Program-made: the position numbers and the translations under genes
Part shown: positions 42,437-55,573 of the stretch, one piece after another
Numbering within the stretch: position 1 is the stretch's first letter
How the letters are laid out: the number at the start of each line of letters is the position of its first letter
Source: Phyllostachys edulis
Taxonomy: Eukaryota > Streptophyta > Magnoliopsida > Poales > Poaceae
Direction of reading: 5' to 3'
Length of the DNA stretch: 64,000 nucleotides
Assembly: GCA_036346405.1 (NCBI GenBank)
Contig: CM070550.1
Span: 13,240,115 to 13,304,114, forward strand
The notes under the pieces: model-generated
Told to the model about the DNA's origin: nothing
The model's input: the letters and a program-made list of their open reading frames with translations, nothing else
Database searches by the model: none

Positions 42437-45400
42437 TGGTATCGAGCGATACGCAACTCTACCTCCGTGGCATTGCCGTCGTTACAGCCGGTTGCTTGCG
42501 CTTCCTTCCGTGGTGGTAAGGCGGGCAGAACCTTACCTCGTCTTGACTCGGTCTGATCTCGACTCGGTCCCAATCCCTTCGCTGCGACTGCGCCTCATCC
42601 TCCTCGCCCGTGCCTGCCTCCTCGCCGTCGTCGTCTGCTGCAAAAGCTAGTCGCCCGCGCTCGTCGTCTGCGCCCGAAACCATCGCTGGAGGCTCACTTC
42701 GCTTCGTGCTGGAGGCCCTACGCTTTGCTCAGTGCATACGCTGGATGCTCTGCTTTCGCCGGGATCTCCGCCCGAGCCATCAATCTTCATCATGATCGAG
42801 AGCCTCCGGATCTTCATCGCGACAAGAACCTCTGAATCTACATCGTCGCCCAACCTCTGGATCTCCATCGATCCCTCCGGATCTCCGTCGCTCCCTCCGG
42901 TACTGGTAGTAAGACCTTTTTATGGCTGTCTCTGTTGATGCTTGGTCCTCTACTGCTAGTGGTACTTGTGTCTGCTCGCCAGCTGTGCTCTGCTCTCTCT
43001 AGCTCTTGTGATTAATCTTGCTTATTACTCTTGTGATTAATCTTTGTTGCTCTTGTCTTTGCTCTCTCTTACTCTTTATTGCTCTTTGTGATATGGCTAG
43101 ATCGACTCAATGTTTGGGGTAGTTCATCTCTTGTGTTCCTTGACATCAAGCTCGATGGGTTGAACTACGGGCATGGGCATTCTCGATCAAGACTACTCTC
43201 GGGGTTATGGTTTAGCCTCTCATTTGGTGATGATCCTCGATCCGAAGGCAGTTGATGTTGAGGTATTAAAGGCTTGGCGAAAAAGAAGATGATCGTGTCA
43301 TGGCCGGCATTGTCTTTGAGTGTTGATGTTTCTCTGCGGATGAGTCTTGAGTATCATACTTGACTAAGCGGATGTGGACATACTTTGAGAAGAGATATGT
43401 TGATCGGTGGTGCTCTTCGCTTCATTGCTCAAGAACATTCATAGTCTTGGCGGCCGGATCGGTCGGTGGAGGAGTATTACGGTGCTTTCACTCACATCAC
43501 CGGTCCTCTAGAGTCTATGACACGAAAACTGCTTGTTACTGTCGGTCTTGTCTTTGCTAAAGATAGTATGCTCGTGACGCTCATGTATCGATTTGTGATG
43601 GGGCTTGATCGGAGTTTGAGCTGTTAGTACTCGGTTGCTCAACTATTCCTCCACCGACTTTGTTGCGGCGCTCTCTAGTTTGATTGCGGAGAACCGTCTT
43701 CATTCCTTATACTGTCTCGGGATCCTCACCACATCTTGTTACGAGTCTCTCACAGTGATGCAGCTCTACGGGCGATACCTGAGTGTTGGTTTGTTCCCAT
43801 TGTAAGAGGGCTGGTCATCATGTTGACAAATGTTTCAAGTTACATCGGATCGACTTATTGCCTATCGTGCTAAACGGCCATTTGATAAATAAATCGTGGA
43901 GCACCTCTTGGGCCTTCGAGCACTCCTTTGGGCGATCCTTCTTGACACATCCACATCTCTGTGACTTACGGACTGAGTATGCGCTATGACATCGATTGCA
44001 CCTTCTATTTCTGTGTTTGCTCATCCTTGGGTTACGGATTGGTGCTTCGTTTCATGTCTGTCGGCGGCTCTCGGCTTGTTGCTCGTAGGCCGTGGTGATG
44101 CTACCTATGTTCTGCTAGCGATGGTACACCTTGCTCTATTACCCATCGGGGCATTCTCTCTACATCTTGCTTCTCTGTTCTGATGTGTCTTTTGTTCCTC
44201 GGCTATCTATGAATCTTCTTTACGTTGGTCAACTAAGCGATATAGGCTGTTTCATTGGATTTGATGATTCTTCTTGTTTCATTGAGGATCGTCGAGGCGG
44301 AAGAGTGATTGGTTACGGCCATCGTAGTAGAGGCTCTCCCGATCTCTATGTCTTGGACACCTTACATCTTCCTTCCACCGATCGTCGAAGGCCTTGGTGT
44401 CTTCTGCTATGTCTTCATCTCGGTCTCTGTTGGGTCTTCCTTGACCAAGTGGCATCATCGACTTGGTCATCTTTGTGGAGCTCGCCTCACCACTTTAGTT
44501 CACGGGGTTCCTTAGGTCATATCCTTTGTTGAGTCTAGTTTTCATTGTCTTGGTTGTAAGTTGGGAAAACAACTACAACTTCCATATCGATAGTACCTCT
44601 CGGTCTTGATCCTTTTGATTTGGTGCATTGGATGTATGGGGTCCATCTCCTTTTGTTTGAAGGGTGGTCATAGTTATTATGTCATATTTGTTGATGATCA
44701 CTCTCGATATACTTGGATCTATTTTATGAAACATCGCTCTCGGTTGATTTCCATTTATCAATCTTTTGCTAAGATGGTTCATACGATTTTCTTCTTCCAT
44801 TACGTGTTTTCGTTCGACTCGGAGAAGTATCTTTCCTCGGCCTTTAAATCGAGTTTCTTTCTTACGAGTACTCTTCCTCGGCTCTCGTGTCCGTGCTCAT
44901 GCTCGAGAATGGTGTTCTTTGGCGCAAGCACCGTCACATCATCGAGGCCTTTCGCGCTCTTCTCATTTCCTCCTTTGTCCCCTCTCACTTACAGAAGCGG
45001 TCTCTCTGACGATCTATCTTATGCAATCGGCCCTCTTCTAAGCTTCAAGGCAAGTGTCTGGTGAGGTCTGTCTGAGCACACTCACTATGCTCATCTTAGC
45101 GTTTTTGGTTGTATATGCTATGTCCTTCTAGCACCTCGTGGCGCTGGTGAGCCCTCGGTCGATTGAGTGTGTTTTACGGGTTATAGTTACGAGCATAAGG
45201 GTTATCGTTGCTATGATCCCTCGGCCGTCGCATTCACACCTCTCGTGATGTGACTTTTGATGAGGGCGTCCTTTCTTTCATCATCCTTCTCCACATCCAC
45301 TTCTTCTTCCACATTCCACTTCCTTTTGTGTCTACCTCCCATTCATTCTCGAGATACACCTTCTCGAGATACACCTTCTCCACGGTTTCACCTTCTCGTG

Positions 45401-47142
45401 TACCTTCTCCACCAGCTCCACGATTTCTAACACTTCCACTCTTCCCTTCCACTATAGTTCTGCCGAGAGAGTTCCTTGATCCTTTGTCCTCCTCTCCTCC
45501 ACTTGATTCTCTGTCCTCATCTCCTCGCTTGATCCTCGGCGGTACCATCGACTCGGCGATCGTTCTACTACATCACGATATGCCCTCGTGATCGTTCTTC
45601 TATTCGAGCACCGAGAGATGGGGTTTTCTCGTCTTGAGTCGCGATGGTGGCCGAGTACCTATCGGGAAATTTGTCGGTGTACTGAGTGGCGATTAGCTAT
45701 GACGGAGCTAACGACATTAGAGTGCGGGCACTTGGGATCTTGTTACGCTTTCTGATGCAGGCTGTTCCTATCACTTGCAAGTGGGTGTACAAAATAAAGA
45801 ACAAATCGGATGGGTCGATAGAAGCGATACAAGGCTCGTCTTGTTGCAAGAGGTTTTAGCGAGCTTATGGTGAGATTATGATGAGACTTTTGCTCGATTG
45901 CTCATATGACCACGGTCCGTACTCTTATTGCGATTGCGACAATACGCACATGGACTATATCTCGGATGGATGTCAAGAATGCTTTTCTTCATGGTGATCT
46001 ACATGAGGAGGTTTATATCTGACCACCCCGGTGTTGAGGCTCCTCTGAGCTATGTTTATCGCCTTGGCGTGCTCTATATGGTCTCAGCGGGCTCCTCGTG
46101 CTTGGTTCGGCGTTCGATTACGTGATTGATTGCTGGTTTCACCAGTGAGCATGACCTGCCTTGTTTGTTCACACTTCTCGGTAGTCGTACTTTACTTCTT
46201 ACGCATGTAGATGATATCTTGATCACGGGGAGATGACATGGACCACGTGGCTTTTGTCAAGAAGACATTGAGTGAACAATTTATGATGTCGATTTGGGAC
46301 CATTGAGCTATTTTCTAGGAATTGAGGTTCATTCCGATAGTGATGGCTACTATCTCTCTCAGCATCGCTATGTTCAGGATCTGCTTGCTCGCTCTGGGAT
46401 GGCTGATACTCGTACTGCTGCCACACCCATGGAGCTTCACTTGCGGCTTGACCTCTGAGGCGGTGTACCCTTGGCGATTCTTCTCGCTATCGTCGGCTTG
46501 TTGGGAGCCTTGTCTATCTCCGATAACCGGGCGGACATTGCTCATCTTTGTTCATGTGCTCGGCCGGTTTGTCGGTGCTCCCACCTCGATTCACTATAGT
46601 CATGTTCTTCGTGTCTTGAGATACTTGAGAAGCTAGCGTCGAGCGTCATTCTATGCGATTCAGTCGGCTCGGCTCCGCTTACTCGACTCTACTTGGGCGA
46701 GTGATCCTGCTTGATCGCCCGATCATCGCAGCTATTGTATCTCTCTTGGTACTTAAGCTTATTGCACAGAAGTCAAGAAGCGGTGCGATGATCACGCTCT
46801 AGTCTGAGCGAGCTTGAGCACTTGCTTCTAACATCGAGATCATTTGGCCGATGGCTCTTGGTGATCTTGGTGTCCTTGTGACAATCCTACCCTCTCTTTT
46901 GTGACAATACAAGTGCCATTCAAATTGCCAATGATCCGGTCAAGCATGGTGACAAAACACATTGGTGTTGATGCATCCTTCCGCGATCTCATTGTCGTGA
47001 GTTGACCATCACCCTCGATTATATTCCCTCGAGCTCCAAGTTGCGATTTCTTCACTAAAGCTCGGACTAGAGAACATCATCGACTTCATCTACTCAAACT
47101 CGATTACGCCGGATCCTCTGATCCACCTTGAGTTTGAAGGGG
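42437..47142 (+). pseudogene. Copia gag-pol, many frame changes
   Basis: Landmarks in order: the CCHC knuckle CSHCKRAGHHVDKC (about 43790-43830), pre-integrase CFIGFDDSSCFIEDRRGGRV and WHHRLGHL (about 44250-44490), integrase GGHSYYVIFVDDHSRYTWIY (about 44660-44720), RT start CKWVYKIKNKSDGSI (about 45780-45820), NAFLHGDLHEEVYI (about 45978-46020), HVDDILIT (about 46203-46226), LSYFLGIEVHS (about 46304-46336) and RNase H CDNTSAIQIANDPVKH (about 46900-46950). These lie in shifting frames separated by more than a dozen breaks, far more than the LTR divergence suggests. Confidence 0.88.
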
Positions 47143-47303
47143 TGTTAAGAGTATTGTATATTCTACATTTCTCTCTCTCTCTCTTGGCCCATGTGGCCTT
47201 TGTAGCCCATGAGGCCCATGTATCTTTGTCTATATATATCTCCTTCATTAATGAATAAGATCTGAGTTGTAGATAGCAAAACCCTAGCCTAAGTTCTTTA
47301 ACA
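47143..47303 (+). repeat. 3' LTR of copia
   Basis: 161 bp, partner of 42276-42436. Confidence 0.93.
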
Positions 47304-47563
47304 GGTCGAAGGCCGCCCTTTGTTCTCTTCTCAAGCAGGTATCTGCCCAACCATCTCGAGGGATTGATAGTTACACGTGTGTGCCATCTTTTTGTCACAA
47401 TGAATTGTGATCACTCCTTTGGAACCTAGCATCTTAAGACATTGAAAACCCATAATGAGTAGCGATTAAGAATTTTACCAAAATTAGTGCGTCCAGAAAT
47501 GCGGCGTTATATGCTTGTGTCGAAATCGACCACATCAAAGAGATCTTCTCTATCACGAAATTA
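47304..47563 (-). pseudogene. Tat-type gypsy remnant, part 2 (end of protease)
   Basis: Minus-strand readings in shifting frames: LFDVVDFDT, FQCLKMLGSKGVITIHCD and THTCNYQSLEMVGQIP. They are the end of the protease region, in register with the remnants on both sides. Confidence 0.78.
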
Positions 47564-47906
47564 CACTACTACGAAAAAGGCTTTCCTGAGCGGTTCAAAA
47601 GCGTCATCACGAGCGGTTTACGTGGCCGTCTGAGTTTATAGGTCGATGATGACATGAGGTCATCACGAGCGGTTTTAAACCGTCATGATGTATACTTCCT
47701 GAGCGGTTTGTGGTTCAAACCGTCTGCGATAATAATATCACGAGATGGTTTCATCCACAAACCGTGCGTGATAAGCACATATCCTGAGCGGTTTCAGCCA
47801 CAAACCGTGCATGATAAGTACATATCACGAGCGGTTTGTGGTGGAACCGTCGTGATGACTTTTCTCTATAAAGGCCCAGCGTTGGCTGCTTGTACCATTA
47901 AATCGG

Positions 47907-47953
<47 letters not shown>

Positions 47954-48169
47954 AGTAGTCTCTCGGCCACTTTGGGGATCGTCCACATGACATGAGAAGG
48001 ATGAGGCGGTAGCCACGGGCAACCTCATTGAGCCCTACAAGTTCAAAAAGTATGGATGCAAAGAGGCGTTAGGACATCCAATTACTGGATTGGGCGTCGC
48101 TATATTGAGAAAGTGTCATTGATCTTGCGTACTCCGTGGGAAGTGGCATCATGTATTAACAACCAACCA

Positions 48170-48293
48170 TTCTTGAGCATGTAATCGTCTTTAAACCCAA
48201 CAAGAACACCAAGCAACCATTCTCATATTTCAAAAGAATTCTCAACTTGTTGCTTGGTGTTCTTGTTGGCTAAAACAATTACATCTTTCAAGA
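48170..48293. other. Long hairpin, CACTA-2 copy
   Basis: Counterpart of 2719-2845. Both arms and the 19 bp perfect core are retained. Confidence 0.75.
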
Positions 48294-48434
48294 ATGATGA
48301 GTTCTGAACAACTATGAATAATATATATATATGGCGGTTTAATGCTGACCAACGCTGAAGAGATAGAGATGATATGAATGGAATGGTAGGGCGTGCACAG
48401 TGCATAAGAGGTAGGAGAACTTGACCAGGCATGA

Positions 48435-48870
48435 ACAAGGGGACTATTAATATGAACTAATTATCAATTCAATTTCGGTATAAGACTATTGACACCATTA
48501 CATCACGAGCAAGGGACTATTAATATGAACTAATTATCAATTCAATTTCAACATAAGACTATTGACATTATTACATCACACATGAAGAGGACTATTAATA
48601 TGAACTAATTATCAATTCAATTTCGGTATAAGACTATTTACATCATTACATCACGAGCAAGGGACTATTAATATGAACTAATTATCAATTCAATTTTAGC
48701 ATAAGACTATTGACATCATTACATCACCTGACAAGAGGACTATTAATATGAACTAATTATCAATTCAATTTGACATAAGACTATTTACATCATTACATCA
48801 CGAGCAAGGGACTATTAATATGAACTAATTATCAATTCAATTTCAGCATAAGACTATTAACATCATTGAA
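48435..48870. repeat. 74 bp minisatellite, six units
   Basis: 'actattaatatgaactaatt' starts at about 48443, 48516, 48591, 48664, 48739 and 48811. It is the inverse of the array at 2245-2610, with one more unit. Confidence 0.92.
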
Positions 48871-50756
48871 GCGGTTCATCGACAAGAGAACAAGACCAAG
48901 GGTGTCCAAACCCACCACACTAGTAGTAGCCCTCGGCATCCATCATGAGCACTAGCTAGCCATTTTCATCCAGAGCAAGGAGGGTAGAGAGCAGAGAGGA
49001 CCTTAATGCAGGCGCAAACCACGGTGGCGACCCACCACCGGCACAACCCTCATCCATTTCCTTTACCTTGCATAAATCACACAAGCAATGAGGACACAAC
49101 TTAAGGCTCATGCATAAAAATCAAACTCAACAAAAGACATTAAGCTAACAGATCTAGAGGAGAATAGAGGAGGATGGGAAAGCAAAGCCCGGCCGGGGCC
49201 CTAGTGGGCGCAAAGGGGTCGAGGCGGCAGGCGACAAGGTCGGCGGCGTCGAGGTGGGGAGGAGCGGAGTTAGGGCGGCGCAAACCCTAAGCGGGCTGAA
49301 GTGGCGAGTTTGGGCGTCACCGTGGTTGTGGCACAATGGTGGCGCTGCAAAGACACTCTTATCGTCACAGTGTCTTTTGCGGTGTCACCGTATACCTAAC
49401 CGCCGGTAACAGGAAGAATAAGCGGCGTCGGCGGCGGCGGGGAGAGCGGGACGAGTAGTAAGGCGGCTGAGGAGTAGCGAGTTAGGCGCAAACCCTAGCG
49501 GCAAGTGGGCTAGCTCCTACTTATAAAGAGACTTATCGAGCGGTTCTATTATGGGCTATCGGTGATAATTATCACGACGGTTCCATAATAGAACCGTCCG
49601 TGATATGGTACATATCACAGACGGTTCCATAATGGGCTATGCGTGAAATAGTTTTTATCAAGTATATACACTTACATGACATGAAGAAATTACATGTTTA
49701 TATTAAAAAGCGAAACCTATAATTAAACAAGGTTTTTCTAGTGGCAAGGTAGGTGCTATCTCCATCGCAATACTTCATAAGCGGCGGTGTCGGCATCGGA
49801 CGGTTCTGATCATCGTGACGAAACTTGAAATCGTCCACCGTTGTGGCGCTCGTTCAGTGTCTCCGAAGACCCTCGGTGTTGAACTAAGAAGAATTGAGCC
49901 CATAGGCTCTCTTCCCTTCTTGAGGGTCTCGGCACAGTCGACTCGATGCTTCTGCGCCTCGATTACAGTCAAGTGACGGCAAGCCTCACAGAGGCGTGCA
50001 GCGTCGTTTTGGAGAACTTCGTCGATGGCGATAAACTTCGCCGAAAGTGGGAGATCACCGGAAGACACGGCGGAGGAGGATGTCAAGGCGGCGGAAGGTG
50101 GCGTCACTGCTCCGGCAAATTCTGCGCGAGGCGGAGGTGAAGAACTTGTTGATCAAGCGGTGTTCTTCCGCAACAGTTCAACTTACACCGAGAGGTGCTC
50201 GTGCAGTCTGACGGGAAGGCCATCGCTGCGGCGACAAGGAAGAGGCGACCATTTACTGTTTTTTATAAGTATGTAGGGATGATCATCTTGGATGGCGGAT
50301 GATCCTTTTTATAAAACAAGGAATAAATTTGGGCGTGAGATGAAGAGCGCGCCGGGGCGAAGCGGATGGCGGCGAACGAGCGCGCCGGCGATGAAGAAAC
50401 TCACGGCTGGGCGATATTATCACGAGCGGTTATTGTTAAGAACCGTTTGTGATACTAATTAATATCACGAGCGGTTCTTGTTACGAGCGAATGCAGCGAT
50501 ACTCCTGACGGTTGTGTTTTAAAATGCGTAATCTTGATAATATCACGAGCGGTTCTTGTTGAAAACCGTGCAGCGATACTTCCTGACGGTTTTCAACATG
50601 AACCGTGCGTGATATTCCTCTTCACGAGCGGTTCTTTAGCACGACCCGATGCACATACGATGCGTAAACCAAAACCGTCGTGATTGAATGTAATCTGAAG
50701 CGGTTTTGGTCAGCCGTGCTGTGATGAGGCGTCGATATTAGCCTTTTGTAGTAGTA

Positions 50757-51700
50757 TTACTTGGAGAACCAAATGTTAAAGGAAGAAATTTGGCTAATAG
50801 GTTTGGCCGAAGACCCCAATACAATACCATGAAAAGTGTATCGTACCAATCTTACCTTGGTCCTGTGTACTTGCATCTCGTCCAGGGTACTCATAAACAG
50901 AATGTTTAACGAGCTACCACCATCACTCAACACTCGATTTACTCGACAGTTATTGATGGTGGGCTCGACCACGATCGGAAAATGACCTGGTCGAGTGGAA
51001 GGGATCGGGCAGTCACCCTTCTCGAAGGAGATGGTGACTTCCGACCACTTCAGCAGTTTATTGACAAGAGGAGGGTCAATGGAGTTTACCTCGCGTTCGA
51101 CAACCTTAAGCTGTCGTTTTGACTCGTATGCCAATGATCCCCATAGATATGCTCGATGGTGTGCTCGGGATCTTGGAACGGCATCTCTTCGTTATCGTCT
51201 GACTACGTACGATTACTGGCTTGCCCTACCTCTTCAAGGGTAGGAAGTGGTCCTTTGCCGTTGTAGTAGTCCTCGAGTTTTCGTTAGAAAACTCGGCAGT
51301 TGCAAAGGTCATAGCCTTCCTTTTTATGGAAAGGACACCACCTAGGTTTGTCGTTCTTCCGCTCGGAGTGCTTACCTTTGCCTCGATCAGAGTATGACTT
51401 GGAGCCTTGAGGATTTTTATCACTCACGGCCAAGACCTCCTTGGAACTGTTGGCTTGAAGCTTTTGGCCCTTTGCCTTGTTCTTGGATTTCTAGGCCTTC
51501 TTATCCTTCTTGTTACCACTTTCACCCACCTCTTGAGGAACTTTATCTTCTCAGTCAATAGTGTTGTTCCACTCGACCGCTTCAGCAGCGGTAGCATATC
51601 GATCGGCCATCTCAAAGAGTTCAGCGACAGTGGCGGGAGGATTTAAGGCGATATTGTCGTATCGTGGGAAGGCTACAATAGCACAAAATAAAAATTTACC
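50757..51700 (-). pseudogene. Tat-type gypsy remnant, part 3 (gag end and protease)
   Basis: Minus-strand reading from about 51650: a gag end with SVAELFEMADRYA-like and EAVEWNN residues, a basic linker, the knuckle CPFHKKEGYDLCNC (about 51300-51340), then ESKRQLKVVEREVNSI, GHFPIVVEPTINNCRVNRVL and DGGSSLNILFMSTLDEMQV (50880-50940), the protease with DGG in place of DSG. It is interrupted at 50757 by CACTA-2. No LTR of this element is visible. Confidence 0.82.
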
Positions 51701-51729
51701 GTGCTACCAAGGAACCTCCACTAGTAATA

Positions 51730-52860
51730 GATCATGAGATTACCAATAGACGCGCCGACTCGTAGCGGAAGTAGAGTCGATGTAGCGATTTGATGCAATC
51801 GCGATCATTCTTGCCGCTCGTCTTCTCCTCCGAGTGGTCATCACAACCTCCACTAGGAACCTCCACTAGGAAAATTGGAACGACCGGGTTGCGGTAGTAC
51901 CGCACCACGAGCAACGCCGTACCAGCGGCGGTAATCTGCGCGAACAACACGCCGGTACTACCAATTTTCTGAGAAAACAATGATTGCATTAAGCTTCAAT
52001 TCAATTTGCAAAACACATTTGCCAAATTGATGCGCAGTGCAAACAAAGGTTAAAGGCAAGATTCTCAACAAGTTGCAAAACACATTTGATAACTTTTAGA
52101 ATCAATGCCACAAGGAATAAGGTACATGGACTTAAACCATTTACAAAACACATTCGCAAACTAAAGTCATATGCTACAAGGATTATGCATGAGCCTCAAC
52201 TATTTGCAAAACACATTCACAAATATAAGCAACATGCTAACAAGAACTAGAGCAAGCACAATGAGCTATCAACACATGACTAACTCAAGCTACTAGTCAA
52301 AGACACCTCTTAATAGTACGGCAACCTATACTAGCAATTCGGTCTTCCATCCAAACACCAAGACTGGTAAAAGACTAGGAACACATCCTTAGCCCTATCT
52401 AGTCATACCTTTGCCTTGCACATCCTCTGAAAGCTTGATAACACACATCTTCACTTCAAGTCCGGGATCGTGACTTGAACATGCATCAACCCATGATGCA
52501 CTCTTTTGACTTGATGATCAACTCATGACCATTTCTTTTTTGAGATATTGATACGCATCAACACATGATGCATCCTTTACTCCGAGCTCTTGACTTCAAT
52601 ATCATCAACATATGATGATCTTCTCCACTTCGGGATCTTGACTTGAACATCATCAATACATGATGATTTTCTTCATCCCGAGTCTTAACTTAATGACGAT
52701 CAACTCATGATGTCATCCAAAATCTTCAACATCATGGAACATAACTTATTTCACCAACTCATGGAAAACATTAGTTCCACAATGTGATTGTCATTAATTA
52801 CTACAATATACCATTAACTCATAATGGTGGGACAAGATACTTCAATCTTTCCCTCTTTGG
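51730..52860 (-). mobile_element. Probable SIRE/Maximus-type copia end (minus strand)
   Basis: 52840-52880 on the minus strand reads 'catcaattaccaaagaggga' then 'aagattg', like the end of pol and polypurine tract of large copia elements. 51890-51960 has the same 'gcggtagtaccgc' motif as the solo LTR at 19827-21865. The stretch between has repeated 'tttgcaaaacacattt' and 'catcaacacatgatg' motifs. Boundaries are uncertain. Confidence 0.45.
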
Positions 52861-55573
52861 TAATTGATGACAACCACTTCAATTACAAATAATTGAATGA
52901 GGATAAATATGAGTATGTATAAACTACACAAGTTTTGTATACTCATATGATATGTTTCAAAGTAAAAATCCTTAATATATATGGATAAAGGAATATGGAT
53001 CAATACTAATGAAACCACAAAATATAGAGTGAACTCCGCCTAGATGTGTGCACACATGAATATATAATGAGAACATATGCATATATTCAAGTTAGACTAT
53101 TTGTAGAGTTCAACCTATATTTTGGATTTAAGGAATGCAAAGATATAAGATTATGATGTCGAATGCATACCTCTTTGATTTTTCACCTTTATATTCAACT
53201 GAGACTAAACAATAAGTATAACAATAGAAGTGTTAGTATCACAAGTAGATTTATCATTAATAACCAAAATACTTCATTAACTCGTAATGGTGAATCTAGA
53301 TTCTTCAACACCCATACTGCAACAAGAAATAATTATGATGCAACAATCAAACAAAAACTTCTGCAACAAATAATTTTGAGAAGACGCTATTACAACAAAT
53401 CAAAGTGCTTCTTGCAAGAATTGCGAAAACATCTCCAACAAACCACGGACCTCGTCGCCGGCGAGTCCAAATCTGGCAGGGTTCAAATGTCCTGACATGT
53501 CAGTTTTGATCCTAGTGATCACTGAGATTAGGATATTGCTAGTAACCATACGTCTAAAAACTTGTACTCTCGGTTCGCTAGTAGAAACCCTAGCAGCGGT
53601 GGCGCCGACTCGATGTCTCCATACAAAGATCCATGTTGGTCTGTGTCAGTAAGTCACTGTCCGTCACCGTCGTGCTAATATGCCATCGAGCTAGATCCTG
53701 CAACCGCTTTCAACATTAGTCAAAGATAGCTGGAAAAGAGAGAGAGAGATTGGCAGTACATGCCTATATGGAGCTACTAATAAATAAAAACTAGGCTGGG
53801 CCGAGCGAGAGTGAGAGCAGCACAGACCTAAAATTAGGCCGCAGTCTGATCAGTGACTTCAGTCCATAGAAAACACCAATCGGACACTTTCACTGCGCAG
53901 GCCTTGTATGTCCACAGCCATCGAAACCACGATTTACGAATCCAACTTCTGTGATGGCTACATCCTACTAGCTAAAAGCCCAAACTTCTCTTAATAGAAA
54001 AAAAGCCCAAATCAATCTAATCACAGCCTGTAGCAAGAGCATTGATCCGAGTTCGTCTGCCCAACTGAGGCCCATGATGGTTAGGTTTCCACGTACAGGT
54101 TGCATCCTCTTTAGCCATTGCTAGGTGAGTGTGCTAGACTGCTATTAGCCTAGTACAACGTAAGTAAAAAAGCCGAGACGAAACTGACGAAGCGACGTCC
54201 TTTTTGTTCAGAGTACAGCTTTTACCTTGCCCTTTTGAATGATTGGCGTCTTGCCTGGCCTTTTGGAACCACCGGCAACTCTTGTCCTGTCGAGTGGCTC
54301 CGAGTTATTGATATGGAACGGGCCGTTGTTCTGCATATGGTCGAACTAGGTGCTGTACTGCTACGCTCCCACAATAAAGGTTTGTTTGGTTGAAGATCTA
54401 GATTTTATATTTGAAAAAAAATGATATCTAGAGGTAGTCTGAAAAGTAGACCAAGCAAATTTAAAGATGAGTTGTTTGCTTGAAAACATGTACCTGAAAT
54501 TGATGAATGAAAAATAGACCGTTTGATCAAGCTGTCAACGGTATAGATCGAGCAGCCTCCAGGCAGCCTCTCTCTGGCTCCCAGATGCTCAATTTCTACA
54601 CTTGGGCCTGGTGGCCTGCCTAGAAAGCAAGCAAACACTTGACCGGCAGCCTCTAGAAACAGTCCTGGCTAGGCATTATAGCACTAGGCTCCTAAGCAAA
54701 TAGGCCCTAACTCAGTGAGCGAGATTTGCTCGTCACCGCAATAACCCAGAAAATAGAATATCAGGATTGTTAGGAACGCATAAATTTCTCCTTAGGTTCC
54801 AAAGAAGGCGTGTTTCACCTCCACGTAGCATATCTAGCCATTTGGCAAGTAGGCAGTAGTATCTTAACCGTACACGGCGACCAACATAGAGTACATCAAC
54901 AGAGGATATAAAAAAAGCAGAAAATTTGGAGTATGTACACATTGTGCAGTTCCAACTTCCAAGGATGGCCAAATCAACGGAGGTAGTTGTCTATAGTACT
55001 TTTTCGTGTTACGTGTAGATAGCGTTAGAAATAACTTCTACAATATGTTATGTTTTATGTCTCTATGAACAGCTTCTCTGTATACAAGTGTTTTGTTTAT
55101 CGTTTCACAGTCAAATACTACTTGAAAGACGAATGATCCAATTCTCTATGTTTTCCCGCTCATCAATATCATCTCGCGTACGTAGCAATCTTACATATAG
55201 ATGACATCACATTACCCTATACAATAGAATCCCCTGTGCAAACCACGAAGCCTTTTCACTACACAGTCTACACTGCACCCTAGCGTCATCAAGCATTAAC
55301 ATTCAATGCCTGTCGTGACAGAAGAGACACTCGTGTTCGGCGGCTTCATCACATTAGTCTTTCGATGCTATTAAGTAGCACTACTACTTCAAAAACTTGA
55401 GAAAATCCCCCACATATACACACTTCAATTCTTTCTGCTGAGAATATGGATCCCTGTGCCACTTTGCACCGAAGAGAGCCGCTCAAAAAAAGTGATGGGA
55501 GTTCGAAAACTGATTAACGCCAAAAGTGTCTAAGCTAGCCATGCAGAAGCTGTAAAGAAGGTATTGCAGTCAG
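52861..55573. other. Unassigned stretch 3' of the bHLH gene
   Basis: No gene that I can support. A 110-codon plus-strand ORF at 53163-53495 has no recognisable motif and is AT-rich. 54380-54720 has MITE-like composition but no clean ends. The right edge would contain the 3' untranslated region of the bHLH gene. Confidence 0.5.

Larger units (their letters stand above)
42276..47303 (+). mobile_element. Ty1/copia retrotransposon with 161 bp LTRs
   Basis: LTRs 42276-42436 and 47143-47303 both run TGTTAAGAG to (A/G)CA and differ at only a handful of bases. A primer site follows the first (TGGTATCGAGCG) and a purine run 'gtttgaagggg' precedes the second. It is inserted into a minus-strand gypsy remnant. 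The flanks read GGTGCG and GGTCG, which fits a target duplication with one base change. Confidence 0.92.
47564..50756 (-). mobile_element. Non-autonomous CACTA transposon, CACTA-2
   Basis: The left end CACTACTACGAAAAAGG and right end GCCTTTTGTAGTAGTA (last base G to A) are flanked by TTA on both sides (47561-47563 and 50757-50759), the 3 bp duplication expected. Contents mirror CACTA-1 in reverse order: subterminal arrays, a TA run, the long hairpin, the 74 bp minisatellite, a GC-rich patch at 49150-49500 and a second motif cluster at 49530-49640. There is no transposase. It is inserted in a gypsy protease. Confidence 0.92.

Noticed and set aside
45234..45591. Paired sense/antisense ORFs of 104-113 codons
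   Set aside because: They fall within the serine/proline-rich linker between integrase and RT of the copia element.
53163..53495. 110-codon ORF downstream of the bHLH gene
   Set aside because: AT-rich, Asn-rich, no recognisable motif, near a copia end; not enough to call a gene.
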